NCBI RefSeq assembly: GCF_000739775.1
Contig: NZ_BBJH01000003.1
Span: forward strand, 1 to 64,000
DNA: 64,000 bases
Direction of reading: 5' to 3'
Source of the DNA: Paraburkholderia heleia NBRC 101817
Lineage (GTDB): Bacteria; Pseudomonadota; Gammaproteobacteria; Burkholderiales; Burkholderiaceae
In this document: piece after piece, positions 1 through 8,436 of the stretch
Layout: each line of letters opens with the position of its first letter
Numbering within the stretch: the first letter of the stretch is position 1
Notes under the pieces: generated by a model
Database searches by the model: none
What the model was told of the DNA's origin: nothing
Seen by the model: the letters and a program-made list of their open reading frames with translations, nothing else
Program-made: the position numbers and the translations under genes

Positions 1-63
1 CTGCGTGAAATGGCAGGCGGCGCGCTCGCGGTCATCGAGGCGATGAACGCCGCTGCGGCCTGA
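1..63 (+). CDS. 3' end of an unidentified gene
   Basis: The first 63 bases read as an open frame of 20 codons that ends in TGA, giving an alanine-rich tail that ends NAAAA. The body of the gene lies outside the window, so no family can be assigned. The frame and the clean stop followed by a non-coding gap of about 115 bases support a real C-terminus. It points toward the convergent nucleobase permease. Confidence 0.45.
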   Translation: MREMAGGALAVIEAMNAAAA

Positions 64-179
64 GCATTCCCGGCGGCCATACAGGCTCGGCGTGGGCGCA
101 ACGGCTCTCGAGCGGGTGGTGAGACTCGCGCGTATGGGAACTGGTTTGATCAGCGAAGCGGCGCCCTGCGCCGCGCGGG

Positions 180-1613
180 TCAATCCTGCCCGACCGGCAG
201 GATCAGGCGTTCGGGAATGACGGGCGGCGAGAGGCGCATGGCGGCGTAGTAGAGGACGCCCGGCACGATCAGGCCGAGAATCCACGAGATGTCCGTGCCG
301 CCGAGTGCGTCGACGAAGGGGCCCGTATAGAAGCCCGTCGAGATGAACGGCATTTGCACCAGCACGCCGAGCACGTAGATGCTGATGGCTTTGGCGTTCC
401 AGCGGCCGTAGCGGCCATCGGGGTTCGAGAGCGCCGGCACGTCGTAGCGCGAGCGCGTGAAGCAGTAGAAGTCCACCAGATTGATCGCGCTCCACGGCGT
501 GAAAAACGCGAGCAGAAACAGGATGAACGCCGTGAATTCCTTGAGAAACGCGTGGCGCCCCGCGAGCGCGACGAGCGTCGAGATGCCCACCATGCCGATG
601 ATGTAGACGAAACGATGCCGTGTGGAGATCGCGCGCTTCGCGCGAAACGCGCTCACGATCGTCGCCATCGACATGAAGCTGCCATACGCGTTGAGCGTCG
701 TGACGGTGAGCTTGCCGAACGCGATGCTGAAGTAGAGCATCGCGGCCACCGCGCCGCTCGCGCCCAGGCTCACGATATACGCCACTTCATGATGGGCGAA
801 CGCGTGGCCCGCGAGCGCGGCTGCAAACACGCCGAACACCATTGCCGCCTGCGCGCCGATCACCGAGCCGAGCCCGACGGCGAGGAATGTGCGCACGGGC
901 GACGTCGAGCGCGGCAGATAGCGCGAATAGTCGGCGACGTAGGGGCCGAATGCGATCTGCCACGAAGCCGAAAGCGACATGGCAAGCAGGAAGCTCGCGA
1001 TCGAAAAATGGCGATTGGCCAGCAGCGCGCCGATATCGTGGTGCGCAAAGAGTTGCGCGAACATGAACACGAACGCGAGCACGCCGATCACACTGGCAAT
1101 GCGGCCGACGAAGTGAATCGAGCGGTAGCCGAGCAGCGTCAGCACGACGATCAGGGCTGCGAAGAGACAGATGCCCGCGGTATCGGAAACGTCGAGCAGT
1201 TGCGCCGTGGCCTGGCCGGCGAGCACCGTGCCGCTCGCGGAAAAGCCGACGTACATGATGCAGACGAGCACGATCGGAATCGCCGCGCCGTAGACGCCGA
1301 ACTGCACGCGGCTGGAGATCATCTGCGGCAGGCCGAGCTGCGGGCCTTGTGCGCCGTGCAGCGCCATGACCGCGCCGCCTATGAGCTGCCCGATCAACAG
1401 CGCGACGAGCGACCAGAAGACGTCCCCGCCAAGCACGACGGCCAGTGCGCCGGTAATGATGGCGGTGACCTGCAGATTCGCGGAAAGCCAGAGCGTGAAC
1501 TGGCTGAGCAGACTGCCGTGGCGCTCCGCGTCGGGGATGTAGTCGATCGAGCGTGTTTCCAGGATCTTGCGGCCATCGGTTTCGAGGTTGGCGACGGATT
1601 CAGGCATTGCCAC
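180..1613 (-). CDS. NCS1 family nucleobase/allantoin-type permease
   Basis: A 477-residue integral membrane protein with about 12 hydrophobic segments and the usual length for the nucleobase:cation symporter-1 family (cytosine, uracil, allantoin, hydantoin carriers). The N-terminus has the family layout: a short polar lead (SIDYIPDAERHG), then the first helix and a glycine-rich stretch (GQLIGGAVMALHGAQGPQ) typical of helix 3. The start given is GTG with GGAG six bases upstream. An in-frame ATG lies two codons later. No catabolic enzyme for nucleobases or hydantoins lies to its right, so the substrate is open. The partial gene at the left edge, on the opposite strand, could be its partner. Confidence 0.85.
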   Translation of the reverse strand: MAMPESVANLETDGRKILETRSIDYIPDAERHGSLLSQFTLWLSANLQVTAIITGALAVVLGGDVFWSLVALLIGQLIGGAVMALHGAQGPQLGLPQMISSRVQFGVYGAAIPIVLVCIMYVGFSASGTVLAGQATAQLLDVSDTAGICLFAALIVVLTLLGYRSIHFVGRIASVIGVLAFVFMFAQLFAHHDIGALLANRHFSIASFLLAMSLSASWQIAFGPYVADYSRYLPRSTSPVRTFLAVGLGSVIGAQAAMVFGVFAAALAGHAFAHHEVAYIVSLGASGAVAAMLYFSIAFGKLTVTTLNAYGSFMSMATIVSAFRAKRAISTRHRFVYIIGMVGISTLVALAGRHAFLKEFTAFILFLLAFFTPWSAINLVDFYCFTRSRYDVPALSNPDGRYGRWNAKAISIYVLGVLVQMPFISTGFYTGPFVDALGGTDISWILGLIVPGVLYYAAMRLSPPVIPERLILPVGQD

Positions 1614-1734
1614 GCATGGCTCCGAACATTGGGGTGAGTGCAGGACGCCCGCGAGCCGCGGACGATGGGAATGTTCGCATGATGTTGTATAGACAACTTA
1701 GGGGAAATTGGGGATAACCCTGTCGATGCGAGGC

Positions 1735-3351
1735 TTACAAAAGCCACTCGATAGGCAGGATCGAGAAGAACCAGACACTCAGGCGCTGGTTCCATGTGGT
1801 GTTCGGCTCGGTGTCGTAGCGGATGACCGTATCGTCGGAAAGGCGTGTCCAGTAGAGCTTGCCGTTCTCGTCGAGGTGCGCCTGCCAGGCGAGCTGCGGC
1901 ACGCGCGTCCAGAACGCTTTTTCGATCTGGGTGGCGAGCACGGGACTGTCGATCACGAGCCCGAGTTCGGTGTTGAGGTTGGCCGAGCGCGGGTCGAAAT
2001 TGACCGAGCCGACGAATACGCGCTCTGCATCCACGGCGAAGGTCTTGGCGTGCAGGCTCGACCCCGTGCTGCCGAACGGACCGCTGCCTGCGCCTTTGCC
2101 CGCAGCTTTGTCCGTACCTTTGCCCGCGCCCGCCGCACGCCGCAGTTCGAACAGCTCCACGCCGCCTTTGAGCAGCGCCACGCGGCGCCGCGCGTAGCCG
2201 GAGTGGACGGCGGAAACATCGGTGGCTTCGAGCGAGTTCGTCAGCACGCGCACGGTCACGCCCTGGGCGGCGAGCTGGGTGAAGTATTGCGTGCCCACCT
2301 CGCCCGGCACGAAGTACGGCGAAACCAGATCGAGTTCGCGGTGCGGATCGCCGACGATCTGGTGGAGCTGACTGAGGATGAGTGTCTCCTTGGGCGCCTT
2401 GCCTAGCGCTTTCGCAGGGTCGTCGCTGACCAGTTGCGTTCTGGCCCATTCCAGCGGCAGCGTGCCGTCCAGCAGGCGGCGCACGTCGGTGGTCTTGCGC
2501 AGCGCTTCGATGTATTCCTGCGCGGCCGGATCGGTGCGCGCGGCGAGCGCCGCGTGATCGAGCGTGGCGAGTGCATCGGGCGCCACGTACGGCAGGATTT
2601 GCGAGGCGGGGAATGACGAAGCGCTGGCCCAGTAGCGGTCGAAGTCGTTTGCAACGTCGGTGGCGGCGGGGCCGATAGCGAGCACGTCGAGGTCGGCGAA
2701 CACGACGCCGTCGGTCGCGCCGAAATATTCGTCGCCGATGTTGCGGCCGCCAAGAATGGTTGCCACGCCGTCGGCCGTGAGCGACTTGTTGTGCATACGC
2801 CGGTTCAGCCGCGAGAAGTCGGTGAGAAAGCCGATGGCTTTGGGTTTGCGCGTGACGAACGGATTGAAGAGCCGAACCTCGATGTTGGGATGCCCGTTGA
2901 GCGCCGCGAGCGTGGGATCCAGCGAGGAGGGGATGCCGTTGTCGTCGAGCAGCAGGCGCACGCGCACGCCGCGGTCGGCGGCTTCGCGAAGTTCTTCGAG
3001 CAACAGCGTGCCGGTGAGATCGTTGCGCCAGATGTAATACTGGACATCCAGCGTACGCTGGGCGCTGCGCACGAGCGCCACGCGCGAGGCGAAGGCGTCG
3101 AGCGGGTTCGCGAGCGGATCGATGCCGGTGAAGTCGGGATGGGTGGCGAGTTCGGCCGCTACGGCTTTGCCAAGTTGAGTCGATCGCGCTTCGGCTGACG
3201 TGAGCGCCGTCGTTTGTGTGCGCTCGCCGAGCGGGGGTAACTGCTGACACGCGGCAAGACCTGTCGCAAGCGCGATCGCGCATAGCGGCAACGCCATGGC
3301 GCACCGTTTTTGCAAGCCGTTTGCCGCCAGCGCAATGAGCGATCTTTGCAT
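1735..3351 (-). CDS. Phospholipase D family lipoprotein (cardiolipin-synthase-like)
   Basis: A 538-residue protein with two HKD phosphodiesterase motifs: HNKSLTAD starting at His187 and HAKTFAVD starting at His434. Each is followed by the GG/GS and N residues seen in the PLD superfamily, so both catalytic halves look intact. The N-terminus is a signal peptide ending in a lipobox (LAAC, Cys35), which suggests an outer- or inner-membrane lipoprotein facing the periplasm. A second in-frame ATG at 3297 would give a shorter signal. The family transfers or hydrolyses phosphatidyl groups. Whether this member makes cardiolipin or degrades lipid cannot be read from sequence. It stands alone between the permease and a LysR gene. 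Confidence 0.85.
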   Translation of the reverse strand: MQRSLIALAANGLQKRCAMALPLCAIALATGLAACQQLPPLGERTQTTALTSAEARSTQLGKAVAAELATHPDFTGIDPLANPLDAFASRVALVRSAQRTLDVQYYIWRNDLTGTLLLEELREAADRGVRVRLLLDDNGIPSSLDPTLAALNGHPNIEVRLFNPFVTRKPKAIGFLTDFSRLNRRMHNKSLTADGVATILGGRNIGDEYFGATDGVVFADLDVLAIGPAATDVANDFDRYWASASSFPASQILPYVAPDALATLDHAALAARTDPAAQEYIEALRKTTDVRRLLDGTLPLEWARTQLVSDDPAKALGKAPKETLILSQLHQIVGDPHRELDLVSPYFVPGEVGTQYFTQLAAQGVTVRVLTNSLEATDVSAVHSGYARRRVALLKGGVELFELRRAAGAGKGTDKAAGKGAGSGPFGSTGSSLHAKTFAVDAERVFVGSVNFDPRSANLNTELGLVIDSPVLATQIEKAFWTRVPQLAWQAHLDENGKLYWTRLSDDTVIRYDTEPNTTWNQRLSVWFFSILPIEWLL

Positions 3352-3464
3352 GGAGCGTTCGCTTTTCCGTGTCGATCCCGCTTCGAGGCGCGAAGCGCGC
3401 GGCTTCGCGGGTGAGCGTGCAACGACGTCAGCTTACGCGATTGGCGTGGCAGGCACGCGTTGCG

Positions 3465-4328
3465 TTACCGACGCAGCATGTCTGCAATCGTTTGTGTGAG
3501 CAACGTCTGCTTATGCGCCTTCCGGTGAATCATGCCCACCGTGCGGATGAATGGCCGCCCGGGGAGCGGCATGAGCCGCAGATTCGGATCGCTCTGCCAT
3601 TTGCCGCCTCGCAGAACCGGCAACACACTCACGCCCACGTCGTTGCGCACCAGCGAGACGATCGTTTCGATTGAGTTCAGCTCCAGGTATTCGAGCGGTT
3701 CGATGCCTAGCTCGCGCAGTGCGTGGTCGATCACGACGCCCGTCGGCACGCGCCGGTCGAAACGCAGAAAGCCACGCTCGCGCAGGATGCGGCGCGCATC
3801 GTCGCCGGTCGTCGCCCGGCTCGTTACGAGCATGAGGGGCTCCTCGTAGAGCGGCGCCCACGCGAGCGACTCGTGAAGCGAACCATCTGCACTGCCAACC
3901 ACGACGGCGAGATCCACGTCGCCGTCTTCCACCATGCGCGCGAGCTCGTTCGAGCGCGCCGAGGTGAGGCGCACTTCGAGTTCCGGATGGCCTGTTTTCA
4001 GATGCGCGACGGCCAGCGAAAGCGCGCCGATCACCGATACCACCGCGCCGATGATGATCGAGCCGCGCATCGTGTCGCCCGCGCTGGCGGGCAGCTCGTC
4101 GATCAGCGCGAGAATGTGCTCGACCTTCGCGCAGATCTCGCGGCCTTCGCGCGTGAGCGCGACCTGGCGCGCGCGGCGGTCGAAGATCTGCCGCCCGAGC
4201 GCCTCTTCGAGTCCGCGCATCTGCAGGCTCACGGCCGCCTGAGTGAGCGCGGTTTTTTCCGCCGCGGTGGCGAACGACCCGCTGCGCGCGACGGCCTGCA
4301 AGGTGCGCAGCATGCGTAGGGTTAGCAT
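3465..4328 (-). CDS. LysR-type transcriptional regulator
   Basis: About 287 residues with an N-terminal winged helix-turn-helix (residues about 5-64, FATAAEKTALTQAAVSLQ) and a LysR substrate-binding domain, matching the usual LTTR length. I chose the ATG at 4328 because the family begins right before the first helix (MLTLRMLRTLQAV); the open frame upstream has no homology. The gene is divergent from the gamma-glutamyltransferase with about 150 bases between the starts, the classic arrangement for an LTTR that controls its neighbour. The AT-rich palindrome at 4355-4370 is a candidate site. The inducer is unknown. Confidence 0.88.
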   Translation of the reverse strand: MLTLRMLRTLQAVARSGSFATAAEKTALTQAAVSLQMRGLEEALGRQIFDRRARQVALTREGREICAKVEHILALIDELPASAGDTMRGSIIIGAVVSVIGALSLAVAHLKTGHPELEVRLTSARSNELARMVEDGDVDLAVVVGSADGSLHESLAWAPLYEEPLMLVTSRATTGDDARRILRERGFLRFDRRVPTGVVIDHALRELGIEPLEYLELNSIETIVSLVRNDVGVSVLPVLRGGKWQSDPNLRLMPLPGRPFIRTVGMIHRKAHKQTLLTQTIADMLRR

Positions 4329-4354
4329 GTAAATAAAACTTAAGTGTCGAGAAT

Positions 4355-4370
4355 AAAATATTAATATTTT
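4355..4370. promoter_or_regulatory. AT-rich 16-bp perfect palindrome
   Basis: AAAATATTAATATTTT lies between the divergent LysR and gamma-glutamyltransferase starts, in very AT-rich DNA within a GC-rich genome. A second short palindrome (ACTTAAGT) is at 4338-4345. It could be an operator or part of overlapping promoters. There is no direct evidence of binding. Confidence 0.4.
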
Positions 4371-4482
4371 TTTGCCTGATCCTTCAAGATAATCGATAGA
4401 TCGGCCTGAGCCGTGCGCGCCGCAACTGAGTGCGGCGATGCGCGTGCCGCTGCTTTCGTTCATTACCGGAATCCGGACCTCC

Positions 4483-6120
4483 ATGACGCGCTTCAACTGG
4501 CAAAACCCCTATCCGACGCCGCGCCTGCCGGTGTTCGCCCGCAACATCGTTTCGACGTCGCATCCGCTTGCCGCGCAGGCCGGACTGCGCATGCTCTGGA
4601 AAGGCGGGAATGCCGTCGACGCCGCAATTGCCGCCGCAGCCGCCATCACCCTGGTCGAGCCGGTATCGAACGGTCTGGGCAGCGACTGTTTCGCGCTCGT
4701 GTGGGACGGCGCGAAGCTGCACGGCCTGAACGCGTCAGGCAATGCGCCGGCGGCCTGGAGCGTCGATTATTTCCGCCGCAAATACGGCGAGGAAAATGGT
4801 CTCGCGAAGCAGCCCAAACGCGGCTGGGACACGGTGACCGTGCCGGGCGTGATCGCGGGCTGGGAAGCGCTGCATGCGAAGTTCGGCAAACTGCCGTTCG
4901 CGGACTTGATGGAGCCGGCCATCGAGATCGCCGAGCGCGGCCACGCAGTGGCGACTATCGTCACCCGCAAATGGCAGGCGGCGATTCCCGAATTGCACAA
5001 TCAGCCGGGCTTTGCCGAGACTTTCATGCCGCACGGCCGCGCGCCCGAAGTGAGCGAGCGCGTGTGTTTCCCCGGCCATGCCGCCACGTTGCGGCGCCTC
5101 GCGGAACACGGTCCGCGCGACTACTACGAAGGCGAACTCGCCGGGCGCATCGCCGCGTTTGCGCGCGAAGGCGACGCGGCGCTCACGCTGGACGACCTGC
5201 GCAACTATCGCCCGGAATGGGTCGAGCCGATCGGCAAGAACTATCGCGGCTACACGGTCCACGAGATTCCGCCGAACGGGCAGGGCATCGCCGCGCTGAT
5301 CGCGCTCGGCATTCTCGAGCAGTTCGACATGGGCTCGCTCGCGCTCGACAGCCTCGAATCGCAGCATCTGCAGATCGAGGCCATGAAGCTCGCATTCGCC
5401 GACGTGTATCGTTATGTTGCCGATCCGCGTTCGATGGAAGTCACGCCCGAGCAGATGCTCGACGACGGCTACCTGAAAGCGCGCGCGAAGCTGATCGACC
5501 CGAAGCGCGCCACGCAGTTCGACTTCGGCATGCCGCGCTCGGGCGGCACGATCTATCTCTCGGCGGTGGACGAGCGCGGCATGATGGTGAGCTTCATCCA
5601 GTCGAATTACATGGGCTTCGGTTCGGGCGTGGTCGTACCGGGCACGGGCATCGCGCTGCAGAACCGCGGCTGCGGGTTTTCGATGGACCCGGCCTCGCCG
5701 AACGTCGTGGAGGGCGGCAAGCGCCCGTTCCACACCATCATTCCGGCGTTCCTCACGCAGCAGGTGGATGGCCGCCAGGAAGCGGTGATGAGCTTCGGCG
5801 TGATGGGCGGCGACATGCAGCCGCAAGGGCATTTGCAGTCGGTCGTGCGCATGCTCGACTACGGCCAGCAGCCGCAGGCCGCGTGCGATGCGCCGCGCTG
5901 GAAGGTCAACCGCGACTTCACGCTCGACATCGAATCGACGTTCGATCCGCAGACGGCGCGCGCGCTGCAAGGGCTTGGCCACGAGATCAAGGGCATCGAC
6001 GATCCGTACATGGACTTCGGCTCGGGCCAGTTCATCTGGAAGCTCGATCGCAACGATCCGGAGCGCGGTTATGTGGCCGCGAGCGACACGCGCCGCGACG
6101 GGCTCGCAGCGGGTTTCTAG
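4483..6120 (+). CDS. Gamma-glutamyltransferase family protein (Ntn hydrolase)
   Basis: About 545 residues spanning both halves of the GGT fold. The large-subunit part has GGNAVDAAIAAAAA and NGLGSDCFALV. The small-subunit part starts at the nucleophile Thr356 in GGTIYLSAVDERG, followed by SNYMGFGSG, the oxyanion/glycine loop. Autocleavage before Thr356 is expected from the family. There is no signal peptide, so unlike E. coli Ggt the enzyme appears cytoplasmic. The start at 4483 (MTRFNWQNPYPTPR) fits the family; an upstream ATG at 4438 adds 15 unconserved residues. Next to an MHS-type permease and a divergent LysR, it probably hydrolyses an imported gamma-glutamyl or N-acyl compound. Amidase or acylase activity on another substrate is possible. 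Confidence 0.85.
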   Translation: MTRFNWQNPYPTPRLPVFARNIVSTSHPLAAQAGLRMLWKGGNAVDAAIAAAAAITLVEPVSNGLGSDCFALVWDGAKLHGLNASGNAPAAWSVDYFRRKYGEENGLAKQPKRGWDTVTVPGVIAGWEALHAKFGKLPFADLMEPAIEIAERGHAVATIVTRKWQAAIPELHNQPGFAETFMPHGRAPEVSERVCFPGHAATLRRLAEHGPRDYYEGELAGRIAAFAREGDAALTLDDLRNYRPEWVEPIGKNYRGYTVHEIPPNGQGIAALIALGILEQFDMGSLALDSLESQHLQIEAMKLAFADVYRYVADPRSMEVTPEQMLDDGYLKARAKLIDPKRATQFDFGMPRSGGTIYLSAVDERGMMVSFIQSNYMGFGSGVVVPGTGIALQNRGCGFSMDPASPNVVEGGKRPFHTIIPAFLTQQVDGRQEAVMSFGVMGGDMQPQGHLQSVVRMLDYGQQPQAACDAPRWKVNRDFTLDIESTFDPQTARALQGLGHEIKGIDDPYMDFGSGQFIWKLDRNDPERGYVAASDTRRDGLAAGF

Positions 6121-6210
6121 GCGGCGAGCGGCGTTTGCCGCGAGCGGGAATGCCTCGCTCGCGGTATACAGCGAACCATGAGTAGACCAAATAAAAAGGA
6201 GGAGGCTGAC

Positions 6211-7539
6211 ATGGAGAGCGGTTCATCGGTTTCGGGAGCGCCGCTCAGCCGCGGCATGGTGCGCCGCATCGTTTTCTCCTCGTCGATCGGCAATGCGCTG
6301 GAATGGTTCGACTTTCTCGTGTACGGCTACTTCGCGCCGATCATCGCGAAACAGTTCTTTCCCGTGCACGACGAATGGCTCTCCACGCTGCTGGCCGTCG
6401 GTACCTTCGGCATTTCGTTTCTCATGCGTCCGCTCGGCGCGATCGTGCTGGGCATCTACGGCGACCGCAAGGGGCGCAAGGCCGCGCTCACACTCGCCAT
6501 TGCGCTCATGATGGCGGGCACGTTCGCCATGGCGGTCATGCCGCCGTACGCTTCGATCGGCATCGCCGCGCCGTTCCTGATCCTGCTCGCGCGGCTCGTG
6601 CAGGGCTTCGCGGTGGGCGGCGAATTCGGCAGCGCGACGGCGTTCATGGTCGAGCACAGCCCCGCGAAGCGCGGCTACTACGCGAGTTGGCAGTTCGCGA
6701 GCCAGGGCGCGGCCGCGATTCTCGCGGCGGCGTTCGGCGGCGTGCTGGCGGGGTGGCTGCCGCCCGACCAACTGCACGCGTGGGGCTGGCGCGTGCCGTT
6801 CTTTTTCGGCCTTGTGCTCGGGCCCGTGGGCTGGTACATCCGCTCGCATCTGGATGAGACGCCCGAATTCGTCGCCACCCAGCAAGCGAATAGCGAACAG
6901 GATGCGCGCGCAACGAATGAGCCGGGACTCGGGCGCCAATGGGTGAACCTGCTGCTCGCGGTGGGCATCGTTGCGCAGTCCACCGTCGGCGTGTATATCC
7001 TCCAGCTCTACATGCCGATGTACGCAGTGAAGCAGCTCCACATGGCGGCGGCAACCTCGTTCGGCGTGGTCGTGCTCAACGGCGGTCTGCAGTTCGCACT
7101 TTCGCCTGTGATGGGCGCGCTCTCGGACCGCATCGGGCGCATTCGCATCATGCTGACCACGTCGATCCTGCTTGCTTCGCTTACCTATCCGATGTTCGCG
7201 CTGTTGCAGCGTCACCCTACGCTCGGCTGGCTGCTCGTGCTCCAGGGCGCGGCGGGTATCTTCAAGGCAGCCTATTCGGGCCCGATGCCAGCGCTGATGT
7301 CGGAGATCTTTCCCGTGCGCGTGCGCTCGGCGGGGCTTTCGATCGCGTATAGCCTTGGCGTGACGCTTTTTGGCGGCTTCGCGCCGACGATTGCCGAGGT
7401 GCTGATTCACGTGACGGGCGATACGCTCGCGCCTGCGTATTACGTCTCGCTCGCCGCCGTGATCTCGGGTGTTTCGCTCGCGATCGTCGGTTGGCGCACG
7501 CTGCGTCAGGCTGCGATGCGCGCCACGCTTGCGAGCTGA
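6211..7539 (+). CDS. MFS transporter, metabolite:H+ symporter (MHS) type
   Basis: A 442-residue 12-helix carrier. The first helix has the MHS hallmark GNALEWFDFLVYGYFAP. The loop 2-3 motif is GDRKGRK and helix 4 contains RLVQGFAVGGEFG, as in the ProP/KgtP/ShiA group. The ATG at 6211 is preceded by a strong ribosome site (AGGAGG, 6 bases away), which decides this start over the ATG at 6178. It follows the gamma-glutamyltransferase by 90 bases on the same strand and is probably co-transcribed, supplying the substrate. The substrate itself (organic acid, betaine, amino acid or peptide) cannot be named. Confidence 0.87.
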   Translation: MESGSSVSGAPLSRGMVRRIVFSSSIGNALEWFDFLVYGYFAPIIAKQFFPVHDEWLSTLLAVGTFGISFLMRPLGAIVLGIYGDRKGRKAALTLAIALMMAGTFAMAVMPPYASIGIAAPFLILLARLVQGFAVGGEFGSATAFMVEHSPAKRGYYASWQFASQGAAAILAAAFGGVLAGWLPPDQLHAWGWRVPFFFGLVLGPVGWYIRSHLDETPEFVATQQANSEQDARATNEPGLGRQWVNLLLAVGIVAQSTVGVYILQLYMPMYAVKQLHMAAATSFGVVVLNGGLQFALSPVMGALSDRIGRIRIMLTTSILLASLTYPMFALLQRHPTLGWLLVLQGAAGIFKAAYSGPMPALMSEIFPVRVRSAGLSIAYSLGVTLFGGFAPTIAEVLIHVTGDTLAPAYYVSLAAVISGVSLAIVGWRTLRQAAMRATLAS

Positions 7540-7586
7540 CAGTCCGAAGTCCGAACTGACCCGATTGTCGTTGCGCCCGTAGAAAA

Positions 7587-7603
7587 GCCCTGTAAAACAG
7601 GGC
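7587..7603. terminator. Hairpin, 7-bp stem and 3-base loop
   Basis: GCCCTGT-AAA-ACAGGGC lies 47 bases after the MHS transporter stop. On the plus strand no T-run follows. On the minus strand the stem is followed by TTTTCT, so the hairpin would work best as a leftward terminator, though it may act in both directions. Confidence 0.5.
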
Positions 7604-7749
7604 GTGAATGCAGGCGCGGTGTCGTTGCACGACTTCTTCGTGACTACGCGTGGGCCGCGCTGAAGCGTCGCCGAAGTGGTGATATAGTCGCCCCCTTACC
7701 GCCGTCCGGCGGGGCGATCATTACGTTTTGTCAGGTTTCGGGAGAGTAT

Positions 7750-7998
7750 ATGGCAGTCGAATATCGTGGCTTTCGGGTCACTGTCGATGCGAAAGCAGAC
7801 GCGACGGACACGCAATGGCTGTGCCGCGCGGTTCTGGAGGGTGTTGACGCACAAGTGGAAACGGCCAGGCTGCCTTCCGTGGAGCTTGCGATCCCCAAGC
7901 TGAAGATCGATGTGCTGATGGCGCTGAGCGCGATCGAGCAGTCGGCCAAGCAAGCCGTCGACGAGTATTGGCACGCCAGGCAGCCGGAAATGGCCTGA
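7750..7998 (+). CDS. Small conserved-type protein of unknown function
   Basis: An 82-residue soluble protein with no signal peptide, membrane segment or known motif. It is predicted mixed alpha/beta: an N-terminal strand pair (EYRGFRVTVDAK) and a C-terminal helix (DVLMALSAIEQSAKQAVDEYW). A purine-rich GGGAGAG lies a few bases before the ATG, and codon use matches neighbours, so it looks genuine. It is monocistronic, followed by the decayed dehydrogenase. No function is proposed. Confidence 0.6.
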   Translation: MAVEYRGFRVTVDAKADATDTQWLCRAVLEGVDAQVETARLPSVELAIPKLKIDVLMALSAIEQSAKQAVDEYWHARQPEMA

Positions 7999-8002
7999 TG
8001 CT

Positions 8003-8374
8003 TCAGGCGCTGGCAACCCCGATGCGGTTGCCGCGCTTCGCGCTCAACGCGCAGTCACCACATTGCGCGGCGTCCACCAACGCCGCTTCGTTCACGGGTC
8101 CCCCACGCGCCGTGTTGATCGGCAAGAGCCACCGTTTCATGCGCGCGCATGCCGTGGCGTCGATCCGATCCCGCGTTTGCACGGTCAGCGGACAGTGCAG
8201 CGTGATGATGTCGCTTTCTTCCAGCAGGGTTTCGAGCGGGACGTCGCCCGCTTGCGCGTCTTGCGCGCAGCGAGTGCCCGGCTCGCTTGCCCGATCCGCC
8301 AACTGCGTTGCCGACGGGGAAATTCGCAGCCTTTCCATTTGCTCAAGCCAGATTGAGCAAGCATCGATTATCAA
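8003..8374 (-). pseudogene. Remnant of a D-isomer-specific 2-hydroxyacid dehydrogenase
   Basis: The minus strand carries a recognisable middle piece of this family: LETLLEESDIITLHCPLT followed by RDRIDA and the variant NTARGGPVNEAALVDA of the catalytic-domain signature. The part before it, which should carry the GxGxxG NAD-binding loop, is unrecognisable. The part after it lacks the catalytic Glu and His segments and the C-terminal domain. At 123 codons against a usual 310-330 it cannot be a working enzyme. It lies just upstream of the CoA-transferase on the opposite strand, so part of it may now serve as that operon's upstream region. Confidence 0.7.
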
Positions 8375-8436
8375 AGGGGTCGGTCCGGTTCATCATGTCT
8401 CCCATAGTCAGTCGCAGACAGTCAGGAGACACAGCC

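Noticed and set aside
354..1637. Long open frame on the plus strand opposite the NCS1 permease
   Set aside because: Highly Arg/His/Glu-rich translation without domains, typical of antisense frames in GC-rich DNA; the permease on the other strand has clear homology.
1394..3304. 636-codon minus-strand frame overlapping both the PLD lipoprotein and the permease
   Set aside because: Composition is mostly Arg, Ala and Pro with no motif; it is another frame of two genes with solid homology.
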